NCBI GenBank assembly: GCA_026196035.1
Contig: JAPHQX010000013.1
Location: 1-34,640, forward strand
Direction of reading: 5' to 3'
DNA: 34,640 nucleotides
Source of the DNA: Gammaproteobacteria bacterium
GTDB lineage: Bacteria > Pseudomonadota > Gammaproteobacteria > SZUA-229
The notes under the pieces are model-generated. The model was not told the DNA's origin, ran no database searches, and saw nothing but the letters and a program-made list of their open reading frames with translations. Position 1 is the first letter of the stretch. Each line of letters begins with the position of its first letter. Shown piece after piece: positions 7,767 to 16,507 of this stretch. The translations under genes and the position numbers were made by a program.

Positions 7767-7935
7767 CAGACCTTTGTTACCTGATATTTTCTTATAGTAT
7801 TTCTAGCTGCATTATAATATTTAGATCAATATACGCTAATAATATGCCCTCTATCGGACTAATAACAGTCCCTTTAAGCGATCTTCAATATCCTGTGGAC
7901 CTTCCTGATGGATTATTAGCTTTACAAAATCATGA

Positions 7936-8032
7936 TATAATATGCCGCTTTTTTAAGGTGTATCAGAAGAAATAGCCTTGTGTAAGGCTAGATTCGATAC
8001 ACCCTGTGACCTAAATGAGGTATCCCACAGTG
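7936..8032 (+). promoter_or_regulatory. Structured 5' leader with sequestered ribosome binding site (riboswitch-like)
   Basis: A -10 hexamer TATAAT (7936-7941) has only a weak -35 (TTATTA, 7913-7918). After it come an outer 8-bp stem, GGTGTATC (7957-7964) with GATACACC (7996-8003), and an inner 7-bp stem, TAGCCTT (7973-7979) with AAGGCTA (7984-7990). The two are separated by a purine-rich internal loop, AGAAGAAA. Next, CTGTG-ACCT (8004-8012) pairs with AGGT (8018-8021) and CACAG (8026-8030), hiding GAGG (8017-8020) and the GTG at 8030. GATAC (7996-8000) could instead pair with GTATC (8020-8024), giving exclusive alternative folds. I cannot match it to a known riboswitch class from memory. Confidence 0.5.
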
Positions 8033-9988
8033 CTGTGTTCTGATTCAGTTCGTCTTTCGCCCAAAAAAATGATTGCTGCCGCTATTTTTACCCTGCTGGC
8101 CATTGGCTTATCTTCTGTCGTACCCAGCATTCAAATAGCCTGGGTAACCGCTATTTTATTGTTAACGATTTACCTGTTTGCTTTTGAAATCGTGGATGTT
8201 GATGTCGCCGCCGTTACCATTATGGTTATCTTAGGCCTCACCAGTTTGTTTGCACCTGTCATGGGTCTGGAACAGGGTCTTGTTGACACCCGACAAATCT
8301 TTAATGGTTTTTCCAGTAATGCCGTTATTTCGATTATTGCCGTAATGATCATCGGTGCTGGTCTGGACAAAACCGGAATTATGTCAAAAGTCGCATCATT
8401 TATACTCAACATTGGCGGCACAACAGAAACCAGAATCATCCCTATTATTTCCAGCACCGTCGGCATCATTTCCTCATTCATGCAAAATGTGGGTGCTGCC
8501 GCTCTGTTCCTCCCTGTAGTCAGTCGAATTTCAGCTCGTTCAGGTTTGCCTATGTCTCGATTACTCATGCCGATGGGCTTCTGTGCCATTCTAGGTGGTA
8601 CCGTAACCATGGTTGGGTCAAGCCCTCTGATTCTGTTAAACGATCTAATACTAACCTCCAATCAGGCATTACCTGCTGAACATCAGATGGAAACATGGTC
8701 ATTATTTTCAGTAACACCCATTGGGCTGGCGCTGGTCGCAACGGGCATTATTTATTTTGTGGTAGCCGGCCGATTCGTTTTACCCACAGGCAAGGGAGAT
8801 GATGGCTCAACTCATAAAACAATGGAATATTTTGAAAATATTTATGGTGTTGACTATGACCTGTATGAAATTGTCGTACCCGCAGGAAGTCGCCTGACAG
8901 GAAAATGCCTGGACGAAATTGAAGAAGATTTTCCAATTCGTGTGGTGGGCATAGATAAAGGTGATGGCTTACGCTTTGGTAATCAGAGCATTGATCGCAC
9001 TATAGCCATTGAGGCTGGTACTATACTCGGCGTACTCGCTGATGACGATATCTTCGAACATTTTGTTCAGGCCAGTAAAGTCGAAGTCAAAAAAGACCTG
9101 GATACATTTGCAGAAGCCCTTATCCCCTCAAAAGCAGGTATCGCCGAAGTTGTTATCGCACCCGGTTCGGCGCTGATCGGCAAATCAGCACGTGATATAT
9201 TTATGAGAAAAACCTATGGCCTATCGTTACTGGCCATTCACCGTGGCGGTGAAACCGTGACTCGTGAAGGCGGTGGCGTACGTGACACCCCATTCATCTC
9301 AGGTGATGCACTAGTTGTTCATACCACATGGTCAGATCTTGCTCGACTGGAAACCGATCGTAATTTCGTGGTCGTCACAACAGAATACCCACACGAAGAA
9401 TCACGTCCACACAAAGTTGTATGTGCTGGGGTCTTTTTTGCAATTGCCCTGAGCATGGTTTTATTTACAGATCTACGCTTATCAATCGCCCTGCTGACCG
9501 GTGCATTAGGCATGATACTAACCAATGTATTATCTATTGACGAAGCTTATCAGGCCGTTAGCTGGAAAACTGTTTTTCTACTTGCCAGCCTGATACCACT
9601 GGGACTCGCGGTAGAAACCAGTGGGACTGCAGCATGGATAGCACAACAAACACTTGCAGTTATGGGGGATGTACCCGTCTGGGGATTACAGTTAGCCGTG
9701 GCCTTACTGGCAACCTTCTTTACCCTGGTAATGAGTAATGTTGGCGCAACTGTTTTACTGGTACCACTGGCAGTTAATATTGCCATTGGCGCAGGTGCAA
9801 ACCCTGCTGTCTTTGCGCTAACCGTTGCTATAGCAACATCAAACTCATTTTTAATACCAACACACCAGGTTAATGCATTAATTATGGGCCCGGGTGGATA
9901 TCGTGTACCCGACTTTATGCGTGCCGGTGGCATTATGACGATTCTATTTTTAATAGTATCTATGTTAATGCTTAACCTGATATTTTAA
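8030..9988 (+). CDS. SLC13-type carrier with two RCK_C (TrkA_C) domains
   Basis: The roughly 650-residue membrane carrier belongs to the SLC13/DASS group, probably sodium-driven uptake of an anion such as sulfate or a dicarboxylate. The N-terminal half has several membrane helices with the motif MQNVGAAALFLP. It is followed by two cytoplasmic RCK_C domains at residues about 280-350 and 370-450. The C-terminal half has the matching motif MSNVGATVLLVP. The duplicated hairpin motifs are typical of the family. RCK_C domains commonly bind small regulatory ligands. GTG at 8030 is preferred because GAGG lies 9 bases upstream; ATG at 8015 and ATG at 8069 are in-frame alternatives. A terminator follows at 10022. 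Confidence 0.85.
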   Translation: MLCSDSVRLSPKKMIAAAIFTLLAIGLSSVVPSIQIAWVTAILLLTIYLFAFEIVDVDVAAVTIMVILGLTSLFAPVMGLEQGLVDTRQIFNGFSSNAVISIIAVMIIGAGLDKTGIMSKVASFILNIGGTTETRIIPIISSTVGIISSFMQNVGAAALFLPVVSRISARSGLPMSRLLMPMGFCAILGGTVTMVGSSPLILLNDLILTSNQALPAEHQMETWSLFSVTPIGLALVATGIIYFVVAGRFVLPTGKGDDGSTHKTMEYFENIYGVDYDLYEIVVPAGSRLTGKCLDEIEEDFPIRVVGIDKGDGLRFGNQSIDRTIAIEAGTILGVLADDDIFEHFVQASKVEVKKDLDTFAEALIPSKAGIAEVVIAPGSALIGKSARDIFMRKTYGLSLLAIHRGGETVTREGGGVRDTPFISGDALVVHTTWSDLARLETDRNFVVVTTEYPHEESRPHKVVCAGVFFAIALSMVLFTDLRLSIALLTGALGMILTNVLSIDEAYQAVSWKTVFLLASLIPLGLAVETSGTAAWIAQQTLAVMGDVPVWGLQLAVALLATFFTLVMSNVGATVLLVPLAVNIAIGAGANPAVFALTVAIATSNSFLIPTHQVNALIMGPGGYRVPDFMRAGGIMTILFLIVSMLMLNLIF

Positions 9989-10021
9989 TTTGTCTGCTAG
10001 GCGTTAATATTTATATAAAAC

Positions 10022-10052
10022 AAAAAAGCCGGATATTAAATCCGGCTTTTTT
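10022..10052. terminator. Bidirectional intrinsic terminator
   Basis: AAAAAAGCCGGAT (10022-10034) and ATCCGGCTTTTTT (10040-10052) form a 13-bp stem with a 5-base loop. It has a T run on the + strand and, by symmetry, on the - strand. It separates the SLC13 gene from the convergent small secreted-protein gene and can stop both. Confidence 0.92.
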
Positions 10053-10075
10053 ATTTATGTAATCAATACTACAAC

Positions 10076-10276
10076 TTACTCATTGGCAGTTAATTGCTGC
10101 GTTCTCAGGTAACCGTCAATACAATACTGAACATAGTCACCAGAGTTCGGCAAACTTTCTGCTTCAGCCAGGCCATTTTGCATAACTTCATAACTCGTTA
10201 CATCAAATACCTGGGATGCAACTACGCCACTCATTAACAAGCTCATAAAAACAAATACTCCCAGCAAATATCTCAT
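10076..10276 (-). CDS. Small secreted hypothetical protein (66 aa)
   Basis: I do not recognise the family. The 66-residue protein has a clear signal peptide: MRYLLGVFVFMSLLMSGVVA, with likely cleavage after VVA near residue 20. The mature part is about 46 residues, contains a single Cys (in VQYCIDGYLRTQQ) and is mildly acidic. AGAGGTGAT just before the ATG is a strong ribosome binding site. It lies 53 bases downstream of the ABM-like gene in the same orientation and ends next to the shared terminator. A periplasmic role is inferred from the signal peptide only. Confidence 0.65.
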   Translation of the reverse strand: MRYLLGVFVFMSLLMSGVVASQVFDVTSYEVMQNGLAEAESLPNSGDYVQYCIDGYLRTQQLTANE

Positions 10277-10329
10277 AGATCACCTCTTATACCAGAGTTA
10301 ATCAGCAAAAGGACTTTAATACACACCAA

Positions 10330-10719
10330 CTATTCAGGAACACCTTGCCATAGCATTTCGTAGCCGACCTCATAGGTTTCTTCACACTTATCTGCCAGCG
10401 CACTAAATTTTTCGTTAAAAACCGCATCAGCATGTGAAGTTTCGTGCTGCTCAAATGACTTCCAGTAAGTCATAATGGCAATATGATCATCTGTGGTACG
10501 TTCTTTAGGCGCAACCGATCCCTCATCGGAAATAAACCCGGTAAATTTATATACCTGTCCACCAATAAAACCACCATGTTCATCACCATAGGTATTTTTA
10601 ACCACATTACACATTTCACCGAGCTCCATCTCGATATCCTCTACAGTCACGCCCTCTTTAAGTTTAACCACGTTAAATAACATCACACAACCAAAGGGAA
10701 TAGTAATTGGATGAAACAT
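10330..10719 (-). CDS. ABM-like (dimeric alpha-beta barrel) protein
   Basis: The 129-residue cytoplasmic protein resembles antibiotic-biosynthesis-monooxygenase-type ferredoxin-like folds. It shows a first strand (GCVMLFNVVKLKEGVTVEDIE), a central GGFIGGQVYKF segment, then an aromatic-rich stretch (IAIMTYWKSFEQHETSH) followed by a helix. The last pattern, a strand ending in W/F-x-S followed by a helix with His, is typical of ABM monooxygenases and heme-degrading relatives. The substrate is unknown. The start at 10719 is chosen because CAGGAG lies 6-7 bases upstream; a TTG at 10737 would be less likely. The downstream neighbour is a small secreted protein. Confidence 0.55.
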   Translation of the reverse strand: MFHPITIPFGCVMLFNVVKLKEGVTVEDIEMELGEMCNVVKNTYGDEHGGFIGGQVYKFTGFISDEGSVAPKERTTDDHIAIMTYWKSFEQHETSHADAVFNEKFSALADKCEETYEVGYEMLWQGVPE

Positions 10720-10824
10720 ATTAATCTCCTGGAACAAATAAAGTTAATGAAAATATATAGACAGAATTCAAAATTTAAAGCCGATTACCAGAAAATATAT
10801 TTGAATGAATTTGACGCCGTACGA

Positions 10825-12285
10825 CTAGTTAAGTTCCCTGACCACACGAAACCCGGTATCGTCACTCTGTCGAGTCGGGAAATCTCGCCAGCGATTAGCT
10901 GAACGCACCTCTTTAGGCGGAAAACTCCAGGCACCTCCACGAATTACCCGTTTCCCACAACCCGGTTTATCCAGCGGCTTACCATCAACAGGTGCCTCAA
11001 TAAAATCTGTATGGAAACAGTCAGCTACCCATTCAAAGACATTGCCTGCTGTATCATGTAAGCCAAAATTATTAGGTGGAAATTTACCAACAGGTGCAGT
11101 GATTTCCGCATCCCATATAGATCCGCAACCAGCACAATTTGCATATGCTGGTTTTAAGTCATTACCCCACCAGTAACGGGTTTGTGTATCGGCTCTTGCA
11201 GCATATTCCCATTCAGCATCACTGGGTAGACGATAAATATGTCGCGTTTTTCGACTCAACCATTCAGTATAAGCAACTGCATCGTTCCAGCTTACATTCA
11301 CCACTGGCCTTTGCCCTCTCCCCCATCCTGAATCATCCGGTTTCTCTCGACGAGTGTCTTCACAAAAATAATCATACTCTGCAAAACTAACCTCATACAT
11401 AGAAATAGCAAAAGCAGGTAACTTGACAGGCAACAGGGGTCTCTCGTCAGCATCTCCATCACCCTGATAATCACCTCGCTGAAAATCACCACCTCTTAAA
11501 ATAATTAACGCAGGCCCTTTTCTACCCGCAAGTATTTCATCATGTAACAAACTGCCAGGATTAACATGCCGACGATAATTGATACTAAGCGCATTGCTTT
11601 GATGATTAACATGATATGCAAGACTCTGAATATTCTCTATAGGCAAGTTATTAATCTTTCCGTAGCGAGTAGCTAGATTCATACTGGTGAGCGCCGGTAA
11701 ATACCCCTGATGAAAGCTACGATCGTTCAGGGTTACCTGTACCAGGATTTCCTGCCCATCATTTAACAGGGCGAAGTCGAGTAAATATATATCCTCGTGT
11801 GAAATGGCATAGACTTTTTCACTGGTTTTAATTTCCAGGTCACCAAGCTGAATTTCAGCAGAAAAATAATCACCATTGGCCAACTCTATAGAGTCAGGAC
11901 TTATATACTGAGATTCACGAAGTGTCCTGGGAGTAAAAGTAATCGCCATTATATCTTCAAGATGTAACTGCAAAACAGGTTGCTGACTACGCAGCAGAGT
12001 TATTTCAACGGCTATTAACTTACCTGTAAAATGATCTCCAGGGCGAGTAATAAGTAAATCAGGCTGATTATTATCACCCATCTGGATTTCAGCCATTAAG
12101 TGATACGGAATTGATAGTGTTGCGTAATCAGTTCTAAACTCAAAAGCCTCGTGCGCAACAGTACCATGATGAATATCACCATTTTTCATAGCAATCAGAT
12201 CAAAACCAGGCACTATACGTGCACTGACTGTGGCTGAAAAACCATAAAGAATTAATATCAGGTGGATAATGACTAATCTGAGCAT
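10825..12285 (-). CDS. Secreted protein with beta-repeat N-terminus and SUMF1/FGE-like domain
   Basis: The 486-residue protein begins with a signal peptide (LILILYGFSATVSA, cleavage near residue 22). Residues about 28-240 hold three or four loosely repeated beta modules, each with an NGD or PGD turn (MKNGDIHHGTV, RPGDHFTGKL, LANGDYFSAEI, LNDRSFHQGYL). The C-terminal 210 residues form an FGE-sulfatase (SUMF1) fold, with ISMYEVSFAEYDYFC, RPVVNVSWNDAVAYTEWLS, LPSDAEWEYAAR, GLHDTAGNVFEWVAD, VIRGGAW and GFRVVRE. The Cys pair that formylglycine-generating enzymes use near the RGG motif is absent (RGGAWSFPPKEVRSANRW). A binding or structural role is likelier than sulfatase activation. It lies upstream of the ABM-like gene. 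Confidence 0.8.
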   Translation of the reverse strand: MLRLVIIHLILILYGFSATVSARIVPGFDLIAMKNGDIHHGTVAHEAFEFRTDYATLSIPYHLMAEIQMGDNNQPDLLITRPGDHFTGKLIAVEITLLRSQQPVLQLHLEDIMAITFTPRTLRESQYISPDSIELANGDYFSAEIQLGDLEIKTSEKVYAISHEDIYLLDFALLNDGQEILVQVTLNDRSFHQGYLPALTSMNLATRYGKINNLPIENIQSLAYHVNHQSNALSINYRRHVNPGSLLHDEILAGRKGPALIILRGGDFQRGDYQGDGDADERPLLPVKLPAFAISMYEVSFAEYDYFCEDTRREKPDDSGWGRGQRPVVNVSWNDAVAYTEWLSRKTRHIYRLPSDAEWEYAARADTQTRYWWGNDLKPAYANCAGCGSIWDAEITAPVGKFPPNNFGLHDTAGNVFEWVADCFHTDFIEAPVDGKPLDKPGCGKRVIRGGAWSFPPKEVRSANRWRDFPTRQSDDTGFRVVRELN

Positions 12286-12376
12286 AGATACTGGTCATCG
12301 GGTATGATTAATAAAATCGATTTTATTCGTAATTCAATGACTCCGCTATAGGCAGATCCGATTAAATTGTAGCTTG

Positions 12377-12390
12377 TTGATATGAATCAG
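12377..12390. promoter_or_regulatory. FNR-like box in divergent intergenic region
   Basis: TTGAT-ATGA-ATCAG matches 9 of 10 FNR consensus bases. It lies between the divergent SUMF1-fold and DUF1631 genes. A -10-like TATAGC on the minus strand (12350-12345) is about 33 bases away, so the SUMF1-side gene is the more likely target. The rightward promoter at 12448 does not have class II spacing to it. Confidence 0.3.
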
Positions 12391-12447
12391 AAATGACAAC
12401 AATAAGCAGTCACCTAAATAAACAGATACTTATATAAGCAGAATCTG

Positions 12448-12478
12448 TTGAAATTCACAGTGGGTAAAACTATATAAT
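12448..12478 (+). promoter_or_regulatory. Sigma-70-like promoter of DUF1631 gene
   Basis: TTGAAA (12448-12453) is followed by TATATA (12471-12476) after 17 bases, or by TATAAT (12473-12478) after 19. The transcript would start near 12485, about 50 bases before the ATG at 12533, which has GAGAAAGAG upstream. Confidence 0.5.
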
Positions 12479-12532
12479 GTATATAAAGACACATAAATAT
12501 ATTAACCCACCACATTCATCATAGAGAAAGAG

Positions 12533-14038
12533 ATGACTGAAAAAGAACAAATAACTCCGCCAGCTATAAATAATAACTTTTTAGATGATCCTATATCTGA
12601 CCCGGACTATATCTCAAAAGTCATTAATCAATTTATACTCAATGAAGACAAAAAGCCGACGAATGGTAACACAGTAAAATCCACAGGTAGTCAGCACTAT
12701 AATCGCGAACATGTTATTGACGCCTTAACCAGACTCCAAGTCATATTCAAACCTAAATACGTTCCCGGTCAGACAATAAATATAAATACCAATGAATTTA
12801 AGTCAGCGTTAATCAATAGCATTGCAAAACTTGATAAGGTATCAATCCCTAAATCGATGAATCAGATTGACAGCAGAACAATCGATTTTGTAGAAATGAT
12901 ATTTGGTGCATTTTTGCGAGACAAGAATATATCTCATGCTATTAAAAATCTCCTTTTGCAATTACAGATACCAATTATTAAAGTAGCACTTTTAGACAAA
13001 AATCTATTCAATAAGGAAAACCATCCTGCGAGACATGTTTTAAACAGCATAGCTCACTTAGGAATTGGTATCGAAGACAGTGAAAACACGATCTACAAAA
13101 CTATGCAATACATCATAGAACAGCTTTTGCAGAGTTTTGATAAAAACATTGATGCTTTCAATACTGCAATGGCTTCTCTTAGCAGACTAACAAGCATCGA
13201 AAAGAACAAACACGAAAAGACAGAAAAACAGACACAGCAACTTATAAAAGTTGAATATTCTCGTCAGCTGGTTTTAAAGGAACTTCAATACTATACCCTG
13301 CAAATAAAAATACCAGAACCAATCCAGCCTTTAATCTTAAGTCACTGGTCAACCCTGATGTATAACCGTCTAATAAACTACGGAAAAGATAGCATCGAGT
13401 GGCGGGAAGCTGTGGGCATTCTGAGACTACTGGTAAAGTCATTACGCCCCATTGAAACAAAAGAAGACTGGATCGCATTGCGCAGTATATACAAGGGCAT
13501 TGTAAACAGCATTAGATCGTGCCTGGATGACTCAAGACAGAACAAAGAAAAAACCTTCATGGCAACCAGCAACCTGAATAATTTCTATTTTAAAAAAATA
13601 TCTGAATCCAGATTTTTTAGCGAGAACTGTAACGATGATGAAAGTAACAAAGATAACAATAGCAAAGATGGAACCTATAACATACTCGATTGCTTTAACG
13701 ACAAAGACTTTGATGATATTGAACTGAGTCCAATTGAAAAAAAAGCTATAGATGCAAAAAAAATAATCGATAAAATGCCCAGCCTTATCAAAGCAGGCAA
13801 ATGGTTTGAGGTATTTACAGACTATAACCACCCGGTAAGACGCCTTAAATTATCAGTCATCCTTGACGAAGAAGCAAAACTTATATTTGTAGACTACATG
13901 GGCAATAAAGTTATTGAAAAAGACCTGAAGACTTTTATAACTGAACTTAATAATGACCAGTCACGCTTAATCAATGATCACTCAATATTTGAATACGCAC
14001 TAAGCATGGTCATAATATCAATAGCAGCACGTAATTGA
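12533..14038 (+). CDS. DUF1631 family protein
   Basis: This 501-residue cytoplasmic protein matches the DUF1631 family of gammaproteobacteria. A landmark is LLLQLQIPIIKVALLDKNLF (residues about 140-160), followed by HPARHVLNSIAHLGIG and a helical middle. The C-terminal beta-like module is also typical: GKWFEVFTDYNHPVRRLKLS, then LIFVDYMGNKVIEKDL. The N-terminus is polar and probably disordered. An acidic Asn/Asp-rich insert spans residues about 363-385. The function of the family is unknown to me. Many relatives are 700 residues or longer, so this is a short version, with no sign of frameshift. It has its own promoter upstream. Confidence 0.75.
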   Translation: MTEKEQITPPAINNNFLDDPISDPDYISKVINQFILNEDKKPTNGNTVKSTGSQHYNREHVIDALTRLQVIFKPKYVPGQTININTNEFKSALINSIAKLDKVSIPKSMNQIDSRTIDFVEMIFGAFLRDKNISHAIKNLLLQLQIPIIKVALLDKNLFNKENHPARHVLNSIAHLGIGIEDSENTIYKTMQYIIEQLLQSFDKNIDAFNTAMASLSRLTSIEKNKHEKTEKQTQQLIKVEYSRQLVLKELQYYTLQIKIPEPIQPLILSHWSTLMYNRLINYGKDSIEWREAVGILRLLVKSLRPIETKEDWIALRSIYKGIVNSIRSCLDDSRQNKEKTFMATSNLNNFYFKKISESRFFSENCNDDESNKDNNSKDGTYNILDCFNDKDFDDIELSPIEKKAIDAKKIIDKMPSLIKAGKWFEVFTDYNHPVRRLKLSVILDEEAKLIFVDYMGNKVIEKDLKTFITELNNDQSRLINDHSIFEYALSMVIISIAARN

Positions 14039-14169
14039 GACACCGAACTATTAAAATTTTCCATAATTCACAAGATGAACCATCTAATATCAATTAATTA
14101 GTGATATAATCCCGTTAGCATTTGCCAACAGGGTTTATCAAAATCAACATATAATCCAGAGAATAAATT

Positions 14170-14676
14170 ATGTTTTCTCAAATAATAAAGCTGCTTCGAA
14201 TTCTCAGCTCTGAAACATCGCCACTACAGATCAGTGCCGGAATTTCACTAGCAATGGTAGCAGGCCTGACTCCACTAATAAGCCTGCATAATTTATTTGT
14301 TATATTTATACTGCTTATATTTAAGGTAAATATCGCTGCATTTCTACTTGGATTACTATTCTTTTCCAGCATATCGTTTTTCCTTGACCCCACTTTTCAT
14401 CAGGTAGGCTTAACCGTTCTTAATAGCCAGTATTTAAATGAACTATGGACCAATTTATACAATATAAGCATCTGGCGGATCAGTGGTTTCAACAACACTA
14501 TCACCATGGGCAGCCTGTTAATATCACTTATAGCCTTTACACCATTGCTTATATTAAGTAATTACCTCATTAAGCGCTATCGTAGTCACTTACTTATCTA
14601 CCTGAATAACTCATGGATTTTCCGCTTAATCAAAAGCAGCAAAATCGCAACTCGATTAATATCATTGGCCGAGTAG
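14170..14676 (+). CDS. TIGR03546 family membrane protein
   Basis: The 168-residue inner-membrane protein has hydrophobic helices at residues about 20-38, 40-72 and 110-134, and an N-terminal SSETSPLQISAGISLAMVAG segment typical of TIGR03546 (DUF2062-like). It is followed after 9 bases by a TIGR03545 protein, and these two families usually occur as a pair in gammaproteobacteria. The pairing supports both calls. The function is unknown; a membrane or envelope role is likely. AGAGA lies 8 bases before the ATG. TATAAT at 14105-14110 could be the -10 of its promoter, but no good -35 is seen. Confidence 0.75.
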   Translation: MFSQIIKLLRILSSETSPLQISAGISLAMVAGLTPLISLHNLFVIFILLIFKVNIAAFLLGLLFFSSISFFLDPTFHQVGLTVLNSQYLNELWTNLYNISIWRISGFNNTITMGSLLISLIAFTPLLILSNYLIKRYRSHLLIYLNNSWIFRLIKSSKIATRLISLAE

Positions 14677-14685
14677 GAATCTAAC

Positions 14686-16491
14686 ATGAAAATAATTCGC
14701 TGGCCGGGATTCATCGCATTTACAGTTTTACTCGTTATTATACTGGGTGGCAGCTGGATCTTTTCAGAATCAATAGCCAAATCCATCATTGAGTCAACAC
14801 TAACAGATCTAAATGGAGCGAAAGTAGACGTTGAGTCTGTAGATATTAACTACTCTCCTTTTAGCATTAGAATCAACGATCTACAGATTACTGACCCTGA
14901 CCGTCCAATGATCAACACAATTCAAATAAATCAGGCGGTATTTTCGATTTCATTTAGCCATCTATTGCTAAAAAAAATCATTATAGATGACATGGCGTTG
15001 CGCGGCATTCAAACTGACACACGCAGAGCACAATCTGGCGCAATCAGTAAAAAGATTATCACTAAACCCGGCAAACAACCGGGTGAAGATTCAACATATG
15101 ATTTTGCAATGCCTGAGATACGTCTTCCAGACATCGATGATCTTATCAGTAAAGAACAATTAAATTCAGAAAAACTAATAGCCGAGCTTGAAAAGGATCT
15201 GGATTCAACTCAACAGAAATGGCAAGAAATTCGAAATGATATTCAGGACAAAAATCGTTGGGACAGCTATCAATTACGCTATAACAAAATACAAACCGGA
15301 CTTAGTGGCAATACAGCAGAAAAAATTTCTGCACTCAAGAATATTAAAATTCTACGTGACGACCTGAAAAAGGAGGCCACAAAGATTCAACAGGCACGCA
15401 AACAGTTCAACGAGGACAACAACCGCCTAAGCGACGAATTCAAAGCACTCAAAAATGCCCCAGGGGACGATATCAGGCGCATCAAAGAAAAATATAAACT
15501 TAATGATCTAAGCACACAGAATATTACACAGCTTCTATTTGGCGCACAGGCAGCAGAGTACATAGCCCTTGCGGATAAATGGTATGCACGCATCAAGCCC
15601 TATATAGAAGATGACCCCGAAGAAATAGCTGAACAGCAGGCCAAACAGCGTAAACAAGGTCAGAATATCAAGTTCAGGGAATTCAATCCTGTACCCGATT
15701 TTTATGTACGCAGGGCTTCAATTGACGCGCAACTACCACGCGGTGAATTCACCGGATCAATTATCGAAATATCATCTGACCAGTCAATTAATAGAAAGCC
15801 CATGATCATGGAACTCAGCGGCCGCAATCTAAAACATCGAGAAGGTGAAACGCTAAGGGCAGAATTCAACTATATCGTTAAAGATAAGGGCTATAGTCAG
15901 ATTGATTACACTATCAAAGCCTACCAGCTTGAAAACTTCGATATTTCAAAAAGCAATAAACTCTCTCTCACCATGCAAAATGCTCTAATGTCTCTAAATC
16001 TGAATTTAAAATTAGTCAACAAACGCCTTAGTGGAAATAGCAATATTGATTTCAAACAGGTCCAATTTGAAACAAATAAGAACAGCACTGGCCAGTCATT
16101 TTCATCCATGATGGCCACCTCTTTTAGCAATATTAAAAAATTCAGGCTTGATACCAGTTTCTCAGGGTCTCTTAATGATCTTGACATCAATATGAAATCA
16201 GACCTTGATAATCAGCTTGGTGATCAGCTGAAGAACCAGTTCAGAAAAAAAGGCCAGGACTTTGAAAACAATCTCAGAGCCCGCATAGATGACAAACTCA
16301 AATCACCTATGCAGAAACTGGATTCTAAAAGCCAGATGCTCGACCAGATAAAACATGATGTAGAAACCAAAGAAAAAGAGCTAAGTCAAAAACTGACGGA
16401 CATTGAAAATAAGTTAAAAGCAGACAGCAAATCTAAAACCGACAAAAAGAAAGATGAACTATTAAATAAACTTAAATTAAAATTTAAGTGA
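14686..16491 (+). CDS. TIGR03545 family AsmA-like envelope protein
   Basis: The 601-residue protein has one N-terminal membrane anchor (residues about 8-26) and then a periplasmic AsmA/DUF748-like beta start (VDVESVDINYSPFSIRINDL). A long charged coiled-coil region follows (about 155-275), then a beta-rich middle with RASIDAQLPRGEFTGSI. The C-terminus is a Lys-rich coiled coil (about 520-601). This layout is that of TIGR03545 proteins, which occur next to TIGR03546 as here. AsmA-like proteins span the periplasm and are thought to help lipid transfer; applying that here is inference. AGGAA precedes the ATG, and it is almost certainly co-transcribed with the gene before it. Confidence 0.78.
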   Translation: MKIIRWPGFIAFTVLLVIILGGSWIFSESIAKSIIESTLTDLNGAKVDVESVDINYSPFSIRINDLQITDPDRPMINTIQINQAVFSISFSHLLLKKIIIDDMALRGIQTDTRRAQSGAISKKIITKPGKQPGEDSTYDFAMPEIRLPDIDDLISKEQLNSEKLIAELEKDLDSTQQKWQEIRNDIQDKNRWDSYQLRYNKIQTGLSGNTAEKISALKNIKILRDDLKKEATKIQQARKQFNEDNNRLSDEFKALKNAPGDDIRRIKEKYKLNDLSTQNITQLLFGAQAAEYIALADKWYARIKPYIEDDPEEIAEQQAKQRKQGQNIKFREFNPVPDFYVRRASIDAQLPRGEFTGSIIEISSDQSINRKPMIMELSGRNLKHREGETLRAEFNYIVKDKGYSQIDYTIKAYQLENFDISKSNKLSLTMQNALMSLNLNLKLVNKRLSGNSNIDFKQVQFETNKNSTGQSFSSMMATSFSNIKKFRLDTSFSGSLNDLDINMKSDLDNQLGDQLKNQFRKKGQDFENNLRARIDDKLKSPMQKLDSKSQMLDQIKHDVETKEKELSQKLTDIENKLKADSKSKTDKKKDELLNKLKLKFK

Positions 16492-16507
16492 TGAAAAAAC
16501 CCGGAAG

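Noticed and set aside
7811-7830. TTGAT half-site near TATAAT on the minus strand upstream of the receiver gene
   Set aside because: The second half-site is poor (3 of 5) and the box would overlap the -10 spacing, so FNR control is not supported.
8170-9933. Long antisense frames opposite the SLC13 gene (8170-8661, 9550-9933)
   Set aside because: They are shadows of the strongly biased coding strand and lack start signals or recognisable protein features.
10825-12285. Formylglycine-generating enzyme that activates sulfatases
   Set aside because: The required cysteines near the C-terminal RGG motif are absent and no sulfatase gene is in the window.
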